A DNA stretch of 34,289 bases from Sphingomonadales bacterium (lineage in GTDB: Bacteria > Pseudomonadota > Alphaproteobacteria > Sphingomonadales > Sphingomonadaceae). Of the stretch, positions 1 through 7,335 are shown one piece after another (positions within the stretch are counted from its first letter, which is position 1; each line of letters begins with the position of its first letter). The stretch spans positions 1-34,289 of the forward strand of contig JAQGKX010000012.1 of assembly GCA_028289885.1 (NCBI GenBank). The letters run 5' to 3'. The notes beneath the pieces were generated by a model. The model was not told the DNA's origin. It did not search any database and was given only the letters and a program-made list of their open reading frames with translations. Position numbers and translations under genes: made by a program.

Positions 1-853
1 TGGGCAGGCGCTGTTCGTTGGCTTTCCACAAATCCTGAAAGATCAGCTCGGCCAGCGCGCGGGTGTTGCAGAAAACCAATGTCGTGTTGTGCGTTTCGAT
101 TTCCGCCATGACCTGTGGCGCGGCGTATCGGCCCGAATGGCCCGCCCACGGCACCCGGCCTTCGGGGAGCAGAATCGCGATGTCGGGTTCGGCTCCGGGG
201 TCGCCCTGCACTGCGGTGACGCTGTCGATGTCGCCGTTCGGGGCCAACCATGCGCGATAGCCGTCGGCGTCGGCCACCGTCGCGGACAGCGCGACACGGC
301 GGAGGTTCGGAGCGATGGTTTGCAGGCGAGACAAACCAAGTGACAGGAGGTCGCCGCGCTTGCCGGTGGCGAAGGCGTGGACCTCGTCGATCACCACTGT
401 CTTCAACCCGGCAAACAGGTTTGCGCTGTCGGGATAGCTCAACAAGAGGCTCAGGCTCTCGGGCGTGGTCAGCAACACATGCGGCGGGCGTTCGCGCTGG
501 CGTTTCTTGCGGTCGGAGGGCGTGTCGCCGGTCCGCGTCTCGACCCGGATGTCGAGGTCCATCTCGGCGATCGGAGTAAGCAGATTGCGCTGCACATCGA
601 CGGCGAGCGCCTTCAGCGGCGATATATAGAGTGTGTGCAGGCCATCGGTCGGCGTCTCGATCAACTCGACCAACGTCGGCATGAATCCGGCAAGCGTCTT
701 GCCCGAACCAGTCGGCGCAACGAGCAGGGCATGACGCCCTTCCTGCGCTGCGATCAGCATTTCAAGCTGGTGGCGACGCGGAGCCCAGCCTTTTTCGGCG
801 AACCAGTCGCTAAACGCTTGGGGAAGCTGGGAATCGGTGAGCATCGCATCCAT
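1..853 (-). CDS. Ligase-associated DEXH-box DNA helicase (Lhr-type), 3' part outside window
   Basis: This is the N-terminal 284 residues of a superfamily 2 helicase; the gene runs off the left edge. Walker A is APTGSGKT (residues 46-53), the Walker B/DEXH box is DEVH (156-159) and motif III is LSAT (189-192), followed by the start of the second RecA domain. This layout matches the bacterial Lhr-core helicases that accompany an MBL exonuclease and an ATP-dependent DNA ligase in a DNA damage-repair module. Start: ATG at 853, with a second in-frame ATG at 844; neither has a strong Shine-Dalgarno. The exonuclease gene begins on the other strand about 6 bp away, which supports the family assignment. 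Helicase identity is strong from motifs; the repair role is inferred from family and context. Confidence 0.9.
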   Translation of the reverse strand, partial: MDAMLTDSQLPQAFSDWFAEKGWAPRRHQLEMLIAAQEGRHALLVAPTGSGKTLAGFMPTLVELIETPTDGLHTLYISPLKALAVDVQRNLLTPIAEMDLDIRVETRTGDTPSDRKKRQRERPPHVLLTTPESLSLLLSYPDSANLFAGLKTVVIDEVHAFATGKRGDLLSLGLSRLQTIAPNLRRVALSATVADADGYRAWLAPNGDIDSVTAVQGDPGAEPDIAILLPEGRVPWAGHSGRYAAPQVMAEIETHNTTLVFCNTRALAELIFQDLWKANEQRLP

Positions 854-859
854 ATAGGA

Positions 860-1864
860 ATGATGGCGCGTCTCGGCTCATGGATCGACCCCCAACCCAG
901 CGGAATTTATATTCCGATGATCGACGCATGGGTAGATCCTTCGCGTCCGGTTGCCCGGGCGCTGGTAACGCACGGTCATGCCGATCATGCACGCGGTGGG
1001 CACGAACAGGTTTGGGCGACCCCCGAAACGCTGGCGATCATGGGCGTCCGTTATGGCGAACAAGCGGGCGCTAACCCGGTCGTCTATGGCGAGCGGTTCC
1101 AGATCGGCGAAATTGGGGTGACATTCATTCCCGCTGGCCATGTCCTTGGGTCGGCGCAAATCCTGCTCGAATATGCAGGCGAGCGCGTCGTCGTTTCAGG
1201 CGATTACAAGCGCCGCTCCGACCCGACCTGCGCGCGGTTCGAGCCGGTGCCGTGTGATATTTTCATCACCGAAGCGACGTTTGGACTGCCCGTTTTCCGC
1301 CATCCTGCCACCCGCGATGAAATGACCAAGCTGCTCGCCGCGCTCGCCGCCGAACCCGAACGTTGCGTTCTGGTTGGGGCCTACGCGCTGGGCAAGGCGC
1401 AGCGGGTAATCGCAGAACTTCGTCTGCTGGGTCATGACGCGCCGATCTATATTCACGGCGCGATGCAGCGGCTTTGCGACCTGTACCGCGAATGGGGCGT
1501 CGATCTTGGCGACCTGCGACCGGCGCTGGTGGCCAGCAAAGAGGAGATGCGCGGGCACATCATCGTCGCGCCGCCCTCCGCGCTCAACGATCGCTGGAGC
1601 CGCCGCCTGCCCGATCCGATCACCGCCATGGCAAGCGGCTGGATGCGCGTCCGGCAACGCGCGGTGCAGCGCAACGTCGAACTCCCGCTGGTGATTTCCG
1701 ATCACGCCGACTGGGACGAACTGACTGAAACGCTGCTCGAAATCGCGCCGAAGGAAGTCTGGGTCACGCATGGCCGCGAAGATGCCATCGTCCACTGGTG
1801 CATGACCCGCCAGATCAAGGCGCGGGCGCTCGATCTCGTCGGTTATGAGGACGAGGACGATTAG
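860..1864 (+). CDS. Ligase-associated DNA exonuclease, metallo-beta-lactamase fold
   Basis: A 334-residue MBL-fold nuclease of the SNM1/CPSF-like type. The metal-binding motif HGHADH lies near residue 38, followed by GHVLGS, SGDY, a downstream EATFG, SDHADW and a final THG histidine. These match the exonuclease of the Lhr/ligase-associated repair module, which is thought to trim DNA ends for the partner ligase. Start: ATG at 860 (or the next codon, 863) gives the usual family length; the frame is open further upstream but only through the opposite-strand helicase. The usual neighbour, the ATP-dependent DNA ligase, is not downstream here: a small acidic protein and acnA follow. Function is inferred from family and pairing with the helicase. 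Confidence 0.9.
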   Translation: MMARLGSWIDPQPSGIYIPMIDAWVDPSRPVARALVTHGHADHARGGHEQVWATPETLAIMGVRYGEQAGANPVVYGERFQIGEIGVTFIPAGHVLGSAQILLEYAGERVVVSGDYKRRSDPTCARFEPVPCDIFITEATFGLPVFRHPATRDEMTKLLAALAAEPERCVLVGAYALGKAQRVIAELRLLGHDAPIYIHGAMQRLCDLYREWGVDLGDLRPALVASKEEMRGHIIVAPPSALNDRWSRRLPDPITAMASGWMRVRQRAVQRNVELPLVISDHADWDELTETLLEIAPKEVWVTHGREDAIVHWCMTRQIKARALDLVGYEDEDD

Positions 1865-1956
1865 GTCTTTTTGCCGGTCGTTACGCTGGCAATCCTGGAA
1901 CGACGGACGGTGTTGATGGTTTATTCTTCGAAGCGGGTCACTGACGGAGAGATAAA

Positions 1957-2268
1957 ATGAGCGATGGTATCAATCAGCCAAATGACAACGACGATATGCT
2001 GGACGGCGCGGACCGTACCGAGGAATTGTCGCAGGCGCAGCAGGGCGGATTTGGCAACAAGGGCGGCCTCGACCAGAAAGTCGAAGACGCGGACGTTGGG
2101 CATGGCGCGCATAGCGGCGATGACCTGATCGACGCCGATCCTACCGATCCTCGAAAGGCAGACCCGACTGCTCCGGGAGGCGATGGATTTAGCGCGACGC
2201 AGGGCGACGGACCGGATTCCCAAAGCGGCGCGTCGGCGGGCTCGGGTGGCACCGGCCAGCGTACCTGA
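1957..2268 (+). CDS. Small, very acidic, probably disordered protein
   Basis: A 103-residue protein rich in Asp, Gly, Ser, Gln and Thr, with almost no aromatic or large hydrophobic residues, no signal peptide and no membrane segment. It should be intrinsically disordered and cytoplasmic. A purine-rich site (GGAGAG) lies just upstream of the ATG and a good intrinsic terminator follows at 2290, so it looks like a real single-gene transcript. I do not recognise the family. The DPTDP and DGPDS stretches recall the small acidic proteins of sphingomonads, and two other such proteins lie in this window (25054-25344 and 27613-27864). No function is assigned. Confidence 0.7.
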   Translation: MSDGINQPNDNDDMLDGADRTEELSQAQQGGFGNKGGLDQKVEDADVGHGAHSGDDLIDADPTDPRKADPTAPGGDGFSATQGDGPDSQSGASAGSGGTGQRT

Positions 2269-2289
2269 CCTAAATATATTGCACTGCGA

Positions 2290-2321
2290 GGGAGTCACGA
2301 GGTCGTGGCTCCCTTTTCGTT
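2290..2321 (+). terminator. Intrinsic terminator after the acidic protein gene
   Basis: A 10-bp stem (2290-2299 with 2304-2313, one G-T pair) closes on the loop AGGT and is followed by TTTTCGTT. It sits between the acidic protein gene and acnA, so acnA should have its own promoter in the remaining 50 bp or depend on readthrough. Confidence 0.8.
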
Positions 2322-2371
2322 CGCGACTCTGCTTGCTAAGGCGACCCGACTCCATCGAGCAGGGAAAAATC

Positions 2372-5044
2372 ATGACGGCAATCGGCCAGGATACACTCGC
2401 AACGCGCACCACATTGGAAGCGGGCGGCCAGTCGGTTGCATATTATTCGCTCGAAAAAGCCGCGGCGAAACTCGGCGACGTTTCGCGTTTGCCGTTCTCG
2501 ATGAAGGTACTGCTCGAGAACCTGTTGCGCTTCGAGGACGGCGTAACCGTCACGATCGAAGACATTCAGGCGCTGATCGACTGGCAGAACGATCCAAAAT
2601 CAACGCGCGAAATCCAGTATCGCCCCGCGCGCGTGCTGATGCAGGATTTCACCGGCGTCCCTTGCGTCGTCGATCTCGCTGCGATGCGGGATGCGATGAA
2701 CGCGCTCGGTGGCGATGCTCAAAAGATCAATCCGCTGGTTCCGGTTCATCTCGTCATCGATCACTCGGTCATGGTCGATGAATTCGGCACCCCACAGGCA
2801 GCGCACAATAACGTCGAGCTCGAATATGCCCGCAACGGCGAGCGTTACGAGTTCCTGAAATGGGGTTCGAAGGCGCTCGACAATTTCAAGGTCGTGCCAC
2901 CGGGAACCGGCATCTGCCATCAGGTCAATCTGGAGCACATCGCGCAGGCGGTGTGGACTTCGAAAGACGAGAGCGGCGCGCTGGTTGCCTATCCCGACAC
3001 CTGCGTCGGCACCGACAGCCACACGACAATGGTCAATGGTCTCGGCGTTCTAGGTTGGGGCGTTGGCGGGATCGAGGCCGAGGCCGCGATGCTCGGCCAG
3101 CCGGTTTCGATGCTGATCCCCGAAGTCGTCGGCTTCAAGCTGACCGGCGTTCTTGCCGAGGGCATTACCGCTACCGATCTGGTGCTGACAGTCACGCAGT
3201 TGCTCCGCGCAAAGGGTGTCGTCGGTCGCTTCGTCGAGTTTTTCGGCCCCGGTCTCGACGCATTGTCGCTCGCCGACCGAGCGACGATTGCCAATATGGC
3301 GCCTGAATATGGGGCGACCTGTGGCTTCTTCGGTGTCGATGATGCGACGCTGACCTATCTGCAACTGACTGGCCGCAGCGAAAGTGCGATTGCTCTGGTT
3401 GAGGCTTATGCCAAGGCGCAGGGCCTGTGGCGTTATTCGGATGCGCCGGACCCCGTGTTCACCGACACGCTGGAACTCGACATGACGACTGTCGTGCCAT
3501 CGCTTGCAGGACCAAAACGCCCGCAGGACAAGGTTGCGCTGACGCAGGTCGATGACATTTTCAACAGCGAGCTGGAGAGCGTTTACAAGCACGTCGGCTT
3601 CAAGCGCGCGCCGGTCGAAGGTCGTAGCCATGACATCGGCGATGGTGACGTCGTTATCGCCGCGATCACGAGTTGCACGAACACATCGAACCCATCGGTT
3701 CTGGTCGCCGCCGGTCTGGTTGCGCGCAAGGCCAATGCTCTCGGCTTGAAGCCAAAGCCCTGGGTGAAGACGTCGCTCGCTCCCGGTTCGCAGGTTGTTA
3801 CCGACTATCTCGTGAAGTCGGGCCTTCAGGCCGATCTCGATGCGGTTGGGTTCAACCTCGTCGGTTATGGTTGCACGACCTGCATCGGTAACTCGGGGCC
3901 ACTCGCCCAGCCGATTTCGGATGCGATCAACAACAATGACATCGTTGCCGCGTCGGTCCTGTCGGGCAATCGCAACTTCGAAGGCCGCGTTTCGCCCGAC
4001 GTTCGCGCGAACTTCCTCGCCTCGCCACCGCTGGTCGTTGCCTATGCGTTGAAGGGCACGGTAACCGAGGATTTCACCAACACGCCGCTCGGTCAGGCGA
4101 CCGACGGCACCGATGTTTACCTGAAGGACGTCTGGCCTTCGAACGCCGAGGTCCAGGAACTGATGGCCGCCAACATCGACCGCGGCATGTTCATGAACCG
4201 CTATTCGCAGGTGTTCTCCGGCGACGACAAATGGCAGGCCATCGAGATCGAAGGGTCGGACACCTACACATGGCGCGCGGGCAGCACCTATGTTGCCAAC
4301 CCACCGTATTTCGAGGGAATGTCGATGACGCCCGCTCCGGTGAACGACATCATCGAAGCGCGTCCGCTCGCGATCTTTGCTGACTCGATCACCACCGATC
4401 ACATTTCGCCAGCGGGATCGATCAAGGCCGATTCGCCAGCCGGTTCGTGGTTGCAGGAGCATCAGGTCGCGCGGGCAGACTTCAACAGCTATGGCGCGCG
4501 TCGTGGCCATCATGAAGTGATGATGCGCGGCACGTTCGCCAACATCCGTATCAAGAACGAGATGATCCCGGGTATCGAAGGCGGCATGACGAGCTATAAG
4601 GGCGAGGTCATGCCGATCTATGACGCCGCCATGCACCACAAGGCCGATGGTACGCCGCTAGTCGTCATCGCGGGCAAGGAATATGGCACAGGATCGTCAC
4701 GCGACTGGGCGGCGAAGGGGACTAATCTGCTGGGCGTCCGCGCTGTTATCACCGAGAGCTTCGAGCGTATCCACCGTTCGAACCTCGTCGGCATGGGCGT
4801 CCTGCCGTTGCAGTTTGCCGATGGCGTCACCCGCAAAACTCTGAAGCTGGACGGAACCGAGAGCTTCACGATCATGAAGGTCGCTGAACTCCGTCCGCGT
4901 CAGGATGTTACGGTCACGCTGACCCGCGCAGATGGTACGGTCGAGGAATTCCAGACACGCTGCCGGATCGATACCGTCAACGAACTGGAGTATTTCCTGA
5001 ACGGTGGCATCCTTCAGTATGTGTTGCGCAAGCTGGCGGCTTAA
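2372..5044 (+). CDS. acnA: Aconitate hydratase A
   Basis: An 890-residue aconitase that isomerises citrate and isocitrate in the TCA cycle, in the cytoplasm. The three [4Fe-4S] cluster cysteines are C435 (SCTNTSNP) and C501 and C504 ([10 protein letters not shown]), the same spacing as in AcnA/IRP-type enzymes. The C-terminal swivel domain carries the [15 protein letters not shown] substrate loop. Start: ATG at 2372 gives the standard length; the frame is open further upstream but that part is encoded over the terminator and is not protein-like. The 3' end overlaps the opposite gene by 4 bp (TTAA). Confidence 0.97.
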   Translation: MTAIGQDTLATRTTLEAGGQSVAYYSLEKAAAKLGDVSRLPFSMKVLLENLLRFEDGVTVTIEDIQALIDWQNDPKSTREIQYRPARVLMQDFTGVPCVVDLAAMRDAMNALGGDAQKINPLVPVHLVIDHSVMVDEFGTPQAAHNNVELEYARNGERYEFLKWGSKALDNFKVVPPGTGICHQVNLEHIAQAVWTSKDESGALVAYPDTCVGTDSHTTMVNGLGVLGWGVGGIEAEAAMLGQPVSMLIPEVVGFKLTGVLAEGITATDLVLTVTQLLRAKGVVGRFVEFFGPGLDALSLADRATIANMAPEYGATCGFFGVDDATLTYLQLTGRSESAIALVEAYAKAQGLWRYSDAPDPVFTDTLELDMTTVVPSLAGPKRPQDKVALTQVDDIFNSELESVYKHVGFKRAPVEGRSHDIGDGDVVIAAITSCTNTSNPSVLVAAGLVARKANALGLKPKPWVKTSLAPGSQVVTDYLVKSGLQADLDAVGFNLVGYGCTTCIGNSGPLAQPISDAINNNDIVAASVLSGNRNFEGRVSPDVRANFLASPPLVVAYALKGTVTEDFTNTPLGQATDGTDVYLKDVWPSNAEVQELMAANIDRGMFMNRYSQVFSGDDKWQAIEIEGSDTYTWRAGSTYVANPPYFEGMSMTPAPVNDIIEARPLAIFADSITTDHISPAGSIKADSPAGSWLQEHQVARADFNSYGARRGHHEVMMRGTFANIRIKNEMIPGIEGGMTSYKGEVMPIYDAAMHHKADGTPLVVIAGKEYGTGSSRDWAAKGTNLLGVRAVITESFERIHRSNLVGMGVLPLQFADGVTRKTLKLDGTESFTIMKVAELRPRQDVTVTLTRADGTVEEFQTRCRIDTVNELEYFLNGGILQYVLRKLAA

Positions 5045-5643
5045 CGCCCGACCCGCAACACCAGCACCGCCACCGCCGCAATCGCCATAGACGCCGCGCC
5101 GAGTTCCATCGTCGCGGCGACATGGCCTGAGAACAGCGATCGGGTGACGAGGCCGAACAGCAGGACCGCGACGACCTGAGGGATGACGACGGAAAAGGCG
5201 ATGACGTTCATCACCTTCGTCACCTCCTCCTCGCGGGCCAGTTCGGAGCCGATGGCGTAAGGAATGTTGGAAATCAGGCTCCACGCCACGCCGATCAGGG
5301 CGAAGCAACCGAGCAACGCAACCGGCTCACTGGCGATCGGCACCAGCCCAATACCGGTCGCGCCAAGAATCAGCGCCCCCGCATAAGCCTGCATCCGTCC
5401 GAACGTCGCGAAAGCCCATGGCTGGGCAAAGTTCAGGATTGCCGACAACAGCGCATAACAGGCGAAGCACACGCCGACCCACGTCAGGCCATTTAGATAT
5501 TCCGGGCTATCGCTCGCCGCACCGGGTGAAAGGCGTTCGATCACTACCGGCGTCGTATAGATCCACAGCGCGAACATGGCCGTCCACGCAAAGAACTGGA
5601 CGATGAAGACAGGGATCAGTCCCCGGACAAGCGCGCGTCTCAT
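5041..5643 (-). CDS. C-terminal half of an MFS (GPH/SLC45-like sugar) transporter, truncated
   Basis: A 200-residue polytopic membrane protein with six predicted helices. The opening stretch [17 protein letters not shown] is typical of transmembrane helix 7 in glycoside-pentoside-hexuronide/SLC45-type MFS carriers, which normally have 12 helices and about 430 residues. The N-terminal six helices are absent: upstream lie a 68-codon reading frame and then a PilZ gene. The ATG follows immediately after an in-frame TAG that ends the 68-codon frame (TAG-ATG). It could be a decayed remnant, or a half-transporter that dimerises; I favour a remnant. The reading frame is clean and ends exactly at the acnA stop. 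Confidence 0.65.
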   Translation of the reverse strand: MRRALVRGLIPVFIVQFFAWTAMFALWIYTTPVVIERLSPGAASDSPEYLNGLTWVGVCFACYALLSAILNFAQPWAFATFGRMQAYAGALILGATGIGLVPIASEPVALLGCFALIGVAWSLISNIPYAIGSELAREEEVTKVMNVIAFSVVIPQVVAVLLFGLVTRSLFSGHVAATMELGAASMAIAAVAVLVLRVGR

Positions 5644-5850
5644 CTATAACGATTTGAGCGACTTCTCCGCCTGGCGCAACTGGTCGTCGGTCACGGGTGC
5701 GCCCGATGCATCGGTCATTGTGGCGTTCCCGGAATTATCGGCCGCCGGTTCAGCACCGATAAAATCGACGGCCTGATAACAAACGAAAATAACGAAGGCG
5801 ATCGCCCACCAGCGATTGCCCATGATGCGTCGAGAGGTGAACGGCCACAT
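5644..5850 (-). CDS. Small single-span membrane protein of unknown function
   Basis: A 68-residue protein with one hydrophobic segment (about residues 12-31, starting near NRWWAIAF) and a short acidic tail with DASGAPVTDDQL. ATG at 5850 is used; ATG at 5823, which starts just before the membrane segment, is an equally good alternative, and neither has a clear Shine-Dalgarno. I recall similar short proteins in sphingomonads but cannot name a family. It is in the same frame as the downstream half-MFS gene, from which only the TAG at 5644-5646 separates it, so the two are translationally adjacent and perhaps coupled. Confidence 0.6.
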   Translation of the reverse strand: MWPFTSRRIMGNRWWAIAFVIFVCYQAVDFIGAEPAADNSGNATMTDASGAPVTDDQLRQAEKSLKSL

Positions 5851-5895
5851 CGGAATATCGTGGCAGGATCGTCCTAATAGTTCGTCAACGACCGA

Positions 5896-6213
5896 TCAAA
5901 GTCGGCGGTACTGTGAAATCACATGATCGAAGACGGCGTTATGGAGCGGTCGGTCGAATTCGCAGCCATAAACATATCCACGTCGCCAGGCGACGGTACA
6001 TTCGAGTGGGCCCAGGCCCGGAATGGAAACGAACACCGCGTTGCCGGGCGTGAGCGTGAAGCTGGTTTCGCATCGAAAGCCGACCATCGACAGGTCGATC
6101 ACATCGACGTCGAACCGCTGTGACGTTCCCGGTTCTCGCAGACCCGCCGCCAGACGCACATCCAGCCGCATTGCACGACGATTGTCGCGCTGATTTAACG
6201 CCTCGCGCCTCAT
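5896..6213 (-). CDS. PilZ-domain protein, likely c-di-GMP receptor
   Basis: A 105-residue stand-alone PilZ domain. Both parts of the cyclic-di-GMP binding signature are visible: RxxxR (R12 to R16) and DxSxxG (D40-L-S-M-V-G45). Such one-domain proteins bind c-di-GMP and modulate motility, exopolysaccharide or other envelope functions through a partner. Start is the ATG at 6213. It sits 86 bp downstream of the peroxiredoxin gene on the same strand, which says nothing clear about its partner. The c-di-GMP binding is expected from the intact motif; the target is unknown. Confidence 0.88.
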   Translation of the reverse strand: MRREALNQRDNRRAMRLDVRLAAGLREPGTSQRFDVDVIDLSMVGFRCETSFTLTPGNAVFVSIPGLGPLECTVAWRRGYVYGCEFDRPLHNAVFDHVISQYRRL

Positions 6214-6299
6214 CTCGATCTCAATCCCTCACATCATCCGACCATTGGAAGAAATGGGCAGGTCCTGATTATGACGGGGAAGTTGCCGGATCGTTAATT

Positions 6300-6821
6300 T
6301 TACCGTGCTTTCAAGGCTTTCACCGCCCCTAAAGTGCCCGAAACATGGCCTTCGGGGCTCATCGCGCTGTAGGAGAATGCGATTTTGCCTGATTTGGCGA
6401 TTACGAACGACGTCCGATTCGATCGACCCATCAGAGGCAGTTTCACGTCATAGGCAGAGATCATTGCAGGACTGGCCACCGCGACGGCAAATTTGTTGCG
6501 ACATTCTTCGACAGAAAATTTGGCGAGCTTGTCGATCGGGTCGGCTGCCACGCCGATCAGCGTCGCGCCCGCCTTGGTGAAATCATCGCTCGCTTCGGCA
6601 AATTCATGCGCCTCGACCGTGCAGCCCGAAGTGAAGGCGGCGGGGAAGAAGTACAGGACGACCGGGCCTTTCCTGAGTGCCTTTGCGAGGCTGAATTCAA
6701 ACGTCTTTCCGCCTTTGGCGCCCACCGTCGTGAAGTCAGGAGCGACGGCACCGACCGGGAGCGCGGCAATGGCAGGCAATGGCAGGGTCGCGAGGGCTAG
6801 GGCAGAAAGCAGAACGCGCAT
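6300..6821 (-). CDS. Exported Bcp/PrxQ-like peroxiredoxin
   Basis: A 173-residue thiol peroxidase with an N-terminal signal peptide (residues 1 to about 20, cut near PAIAA-LP). The mature part has the AhpC/TSA fold: APDF near residue 28, then the active-site block FFPAAFTSGCTVE with the peroxidatic cysteine at C67. A second cysteine near residue 112 (EECRNKF) could act as resolving cysteine. Most Bcp proteins are cytoplasmic, so export to the periplasm is notable. Start chosen at 6821: AAGGA is spaced 6 bases before this ATG and the signal peptide starts cleanly; the ATG at 6839 would add an unlikely extension. Confidence 0.88.
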   Translation of the reverse strand: MRVLLSALALATLPLPAIAALPVGAVAPDFTTVGAKGGKTFEFSLAKALRKGPVVLYFFPAAFTSGCTVEAHEFAEASDDFTKAGATLIGVAADPIDKLAKFSVEECRNKFAVAVASPAMISAYDVKLPLMGRSNRTSFVIAKSGKIAFSYSAMSPEGHVSGTLGAVKALKAR

Positions 6822-6990
6822 GATACATCCTTCGTGCAAAGCAATTACGGCGGGAACCTAGGCCGGTTATGGACTTGTTCCAACACGCGACACGGTAAAT
6901 GTTTCGCTCTTTCCCGGTGGAGCGGACTGTGCCGAACAAGGACGATCCTTATCCGGGACGTCCTGCCTCATCGTGGCGGCTAGGCGTGCT

Positions 6991-7011
6991 CGGCAATCGC
7001 GCGGATTGCCG
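6991..7011. repeat. Perfect inverted repeat just before a start codon
   Basis: CGGCAATC and GATTGCCG form a perfect 8-bp inverted repeat with a 5-base GCGCG spacer, ending 5 bases before the ATG at 7017. It can act as an operator or as an mRNA hairpin that covers the ribosome binding region, where no Shine-Dalgarno is otherwise seen. Confidence 0.7.
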
Positions 7012-7016
7012 ACGAT

Positions 7017-7295
7017 ATGGTTGGCAAATCATTCACGATCGTTGGAGCCGTTCTGGTAACCCTGGCCACTCCGGCAATGGCGCAATCCTATGGGGTGTCG
7101 GCCCAGGCGGTAGCGCGCGCCACCATCCTGCGCCCGGCCCTTTTGCAAACGAGCGGACAAACGATGCGGCTAGACACCGTCTTTGCCACTGGTCGCGCAA
7201 TCCCGTCGAAACGACTCGTTCGGCCATGTGCGACCGGTCAAACGGTGCCCTGCACGATGCCGGACTTCACCATGATTGTGTTCGACCTTCCCTAA
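7017..7295 (+). CDS. Small exported protein of unknown function
   Basis: A 92-residue protein with a clear signal peptide (about 1-22, TPAMA-QS). The mature 70 residues hold two cysteines (VRPCATG and VPCTMPD) that could form a disulfide, and a VARATILRP segment that resembles the start of small secreted beta-rich proteins of sphingomonads. Start is the ATG at 7017; an in-frame stop lies at 6981 and no other usual start occurs between. It lies 40 bp before the Atm1-type ABC gene and may share its transcript. No function is assigned. Confidence 0.65.
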   Translation: MVGKSFTIVGAVLVTLATPAMAQSYGVSAQAVARATILRPALLQTSGQTMRLDTVFATGRAIPSKRLVRPCATGQTVPCTMPDFTMIVFDLP

Positions 7296-7335
7296 ACTGT
7301 AGCAAATTCGCGCGACACGCCCCATATGCGCTCGC

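Noticed and set aside
377-859. Upstream extension of the exonuclease frame to an ATG at 377
   Set aside because: It runs antisense through the helicase motifs; the conserved exonuclease N-terminus starts at 860.
2183-2371. Upstream extension of acnA to an ATG at 2183
   Set aside because: It would cover the end of the acidic protein gene and the terminator; ATG at 2372 gives the standard AcnA length with cluster cysteines at 435, 501 and 504.
3050-4639. 529-codon open frame antisense to acnA, and similar long antisense frames at 7456-8985, 22877-24241, 20286-21542, 15396-16418, 21362-22441, 27717-28763 and 30562-31599
   Set aside because: Each lies opposite a gene with clear family motifs; high GC codon use leaves few stops in the complementary frame. 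Their translations are rich in Arg, His and Asp and match no fold I know.
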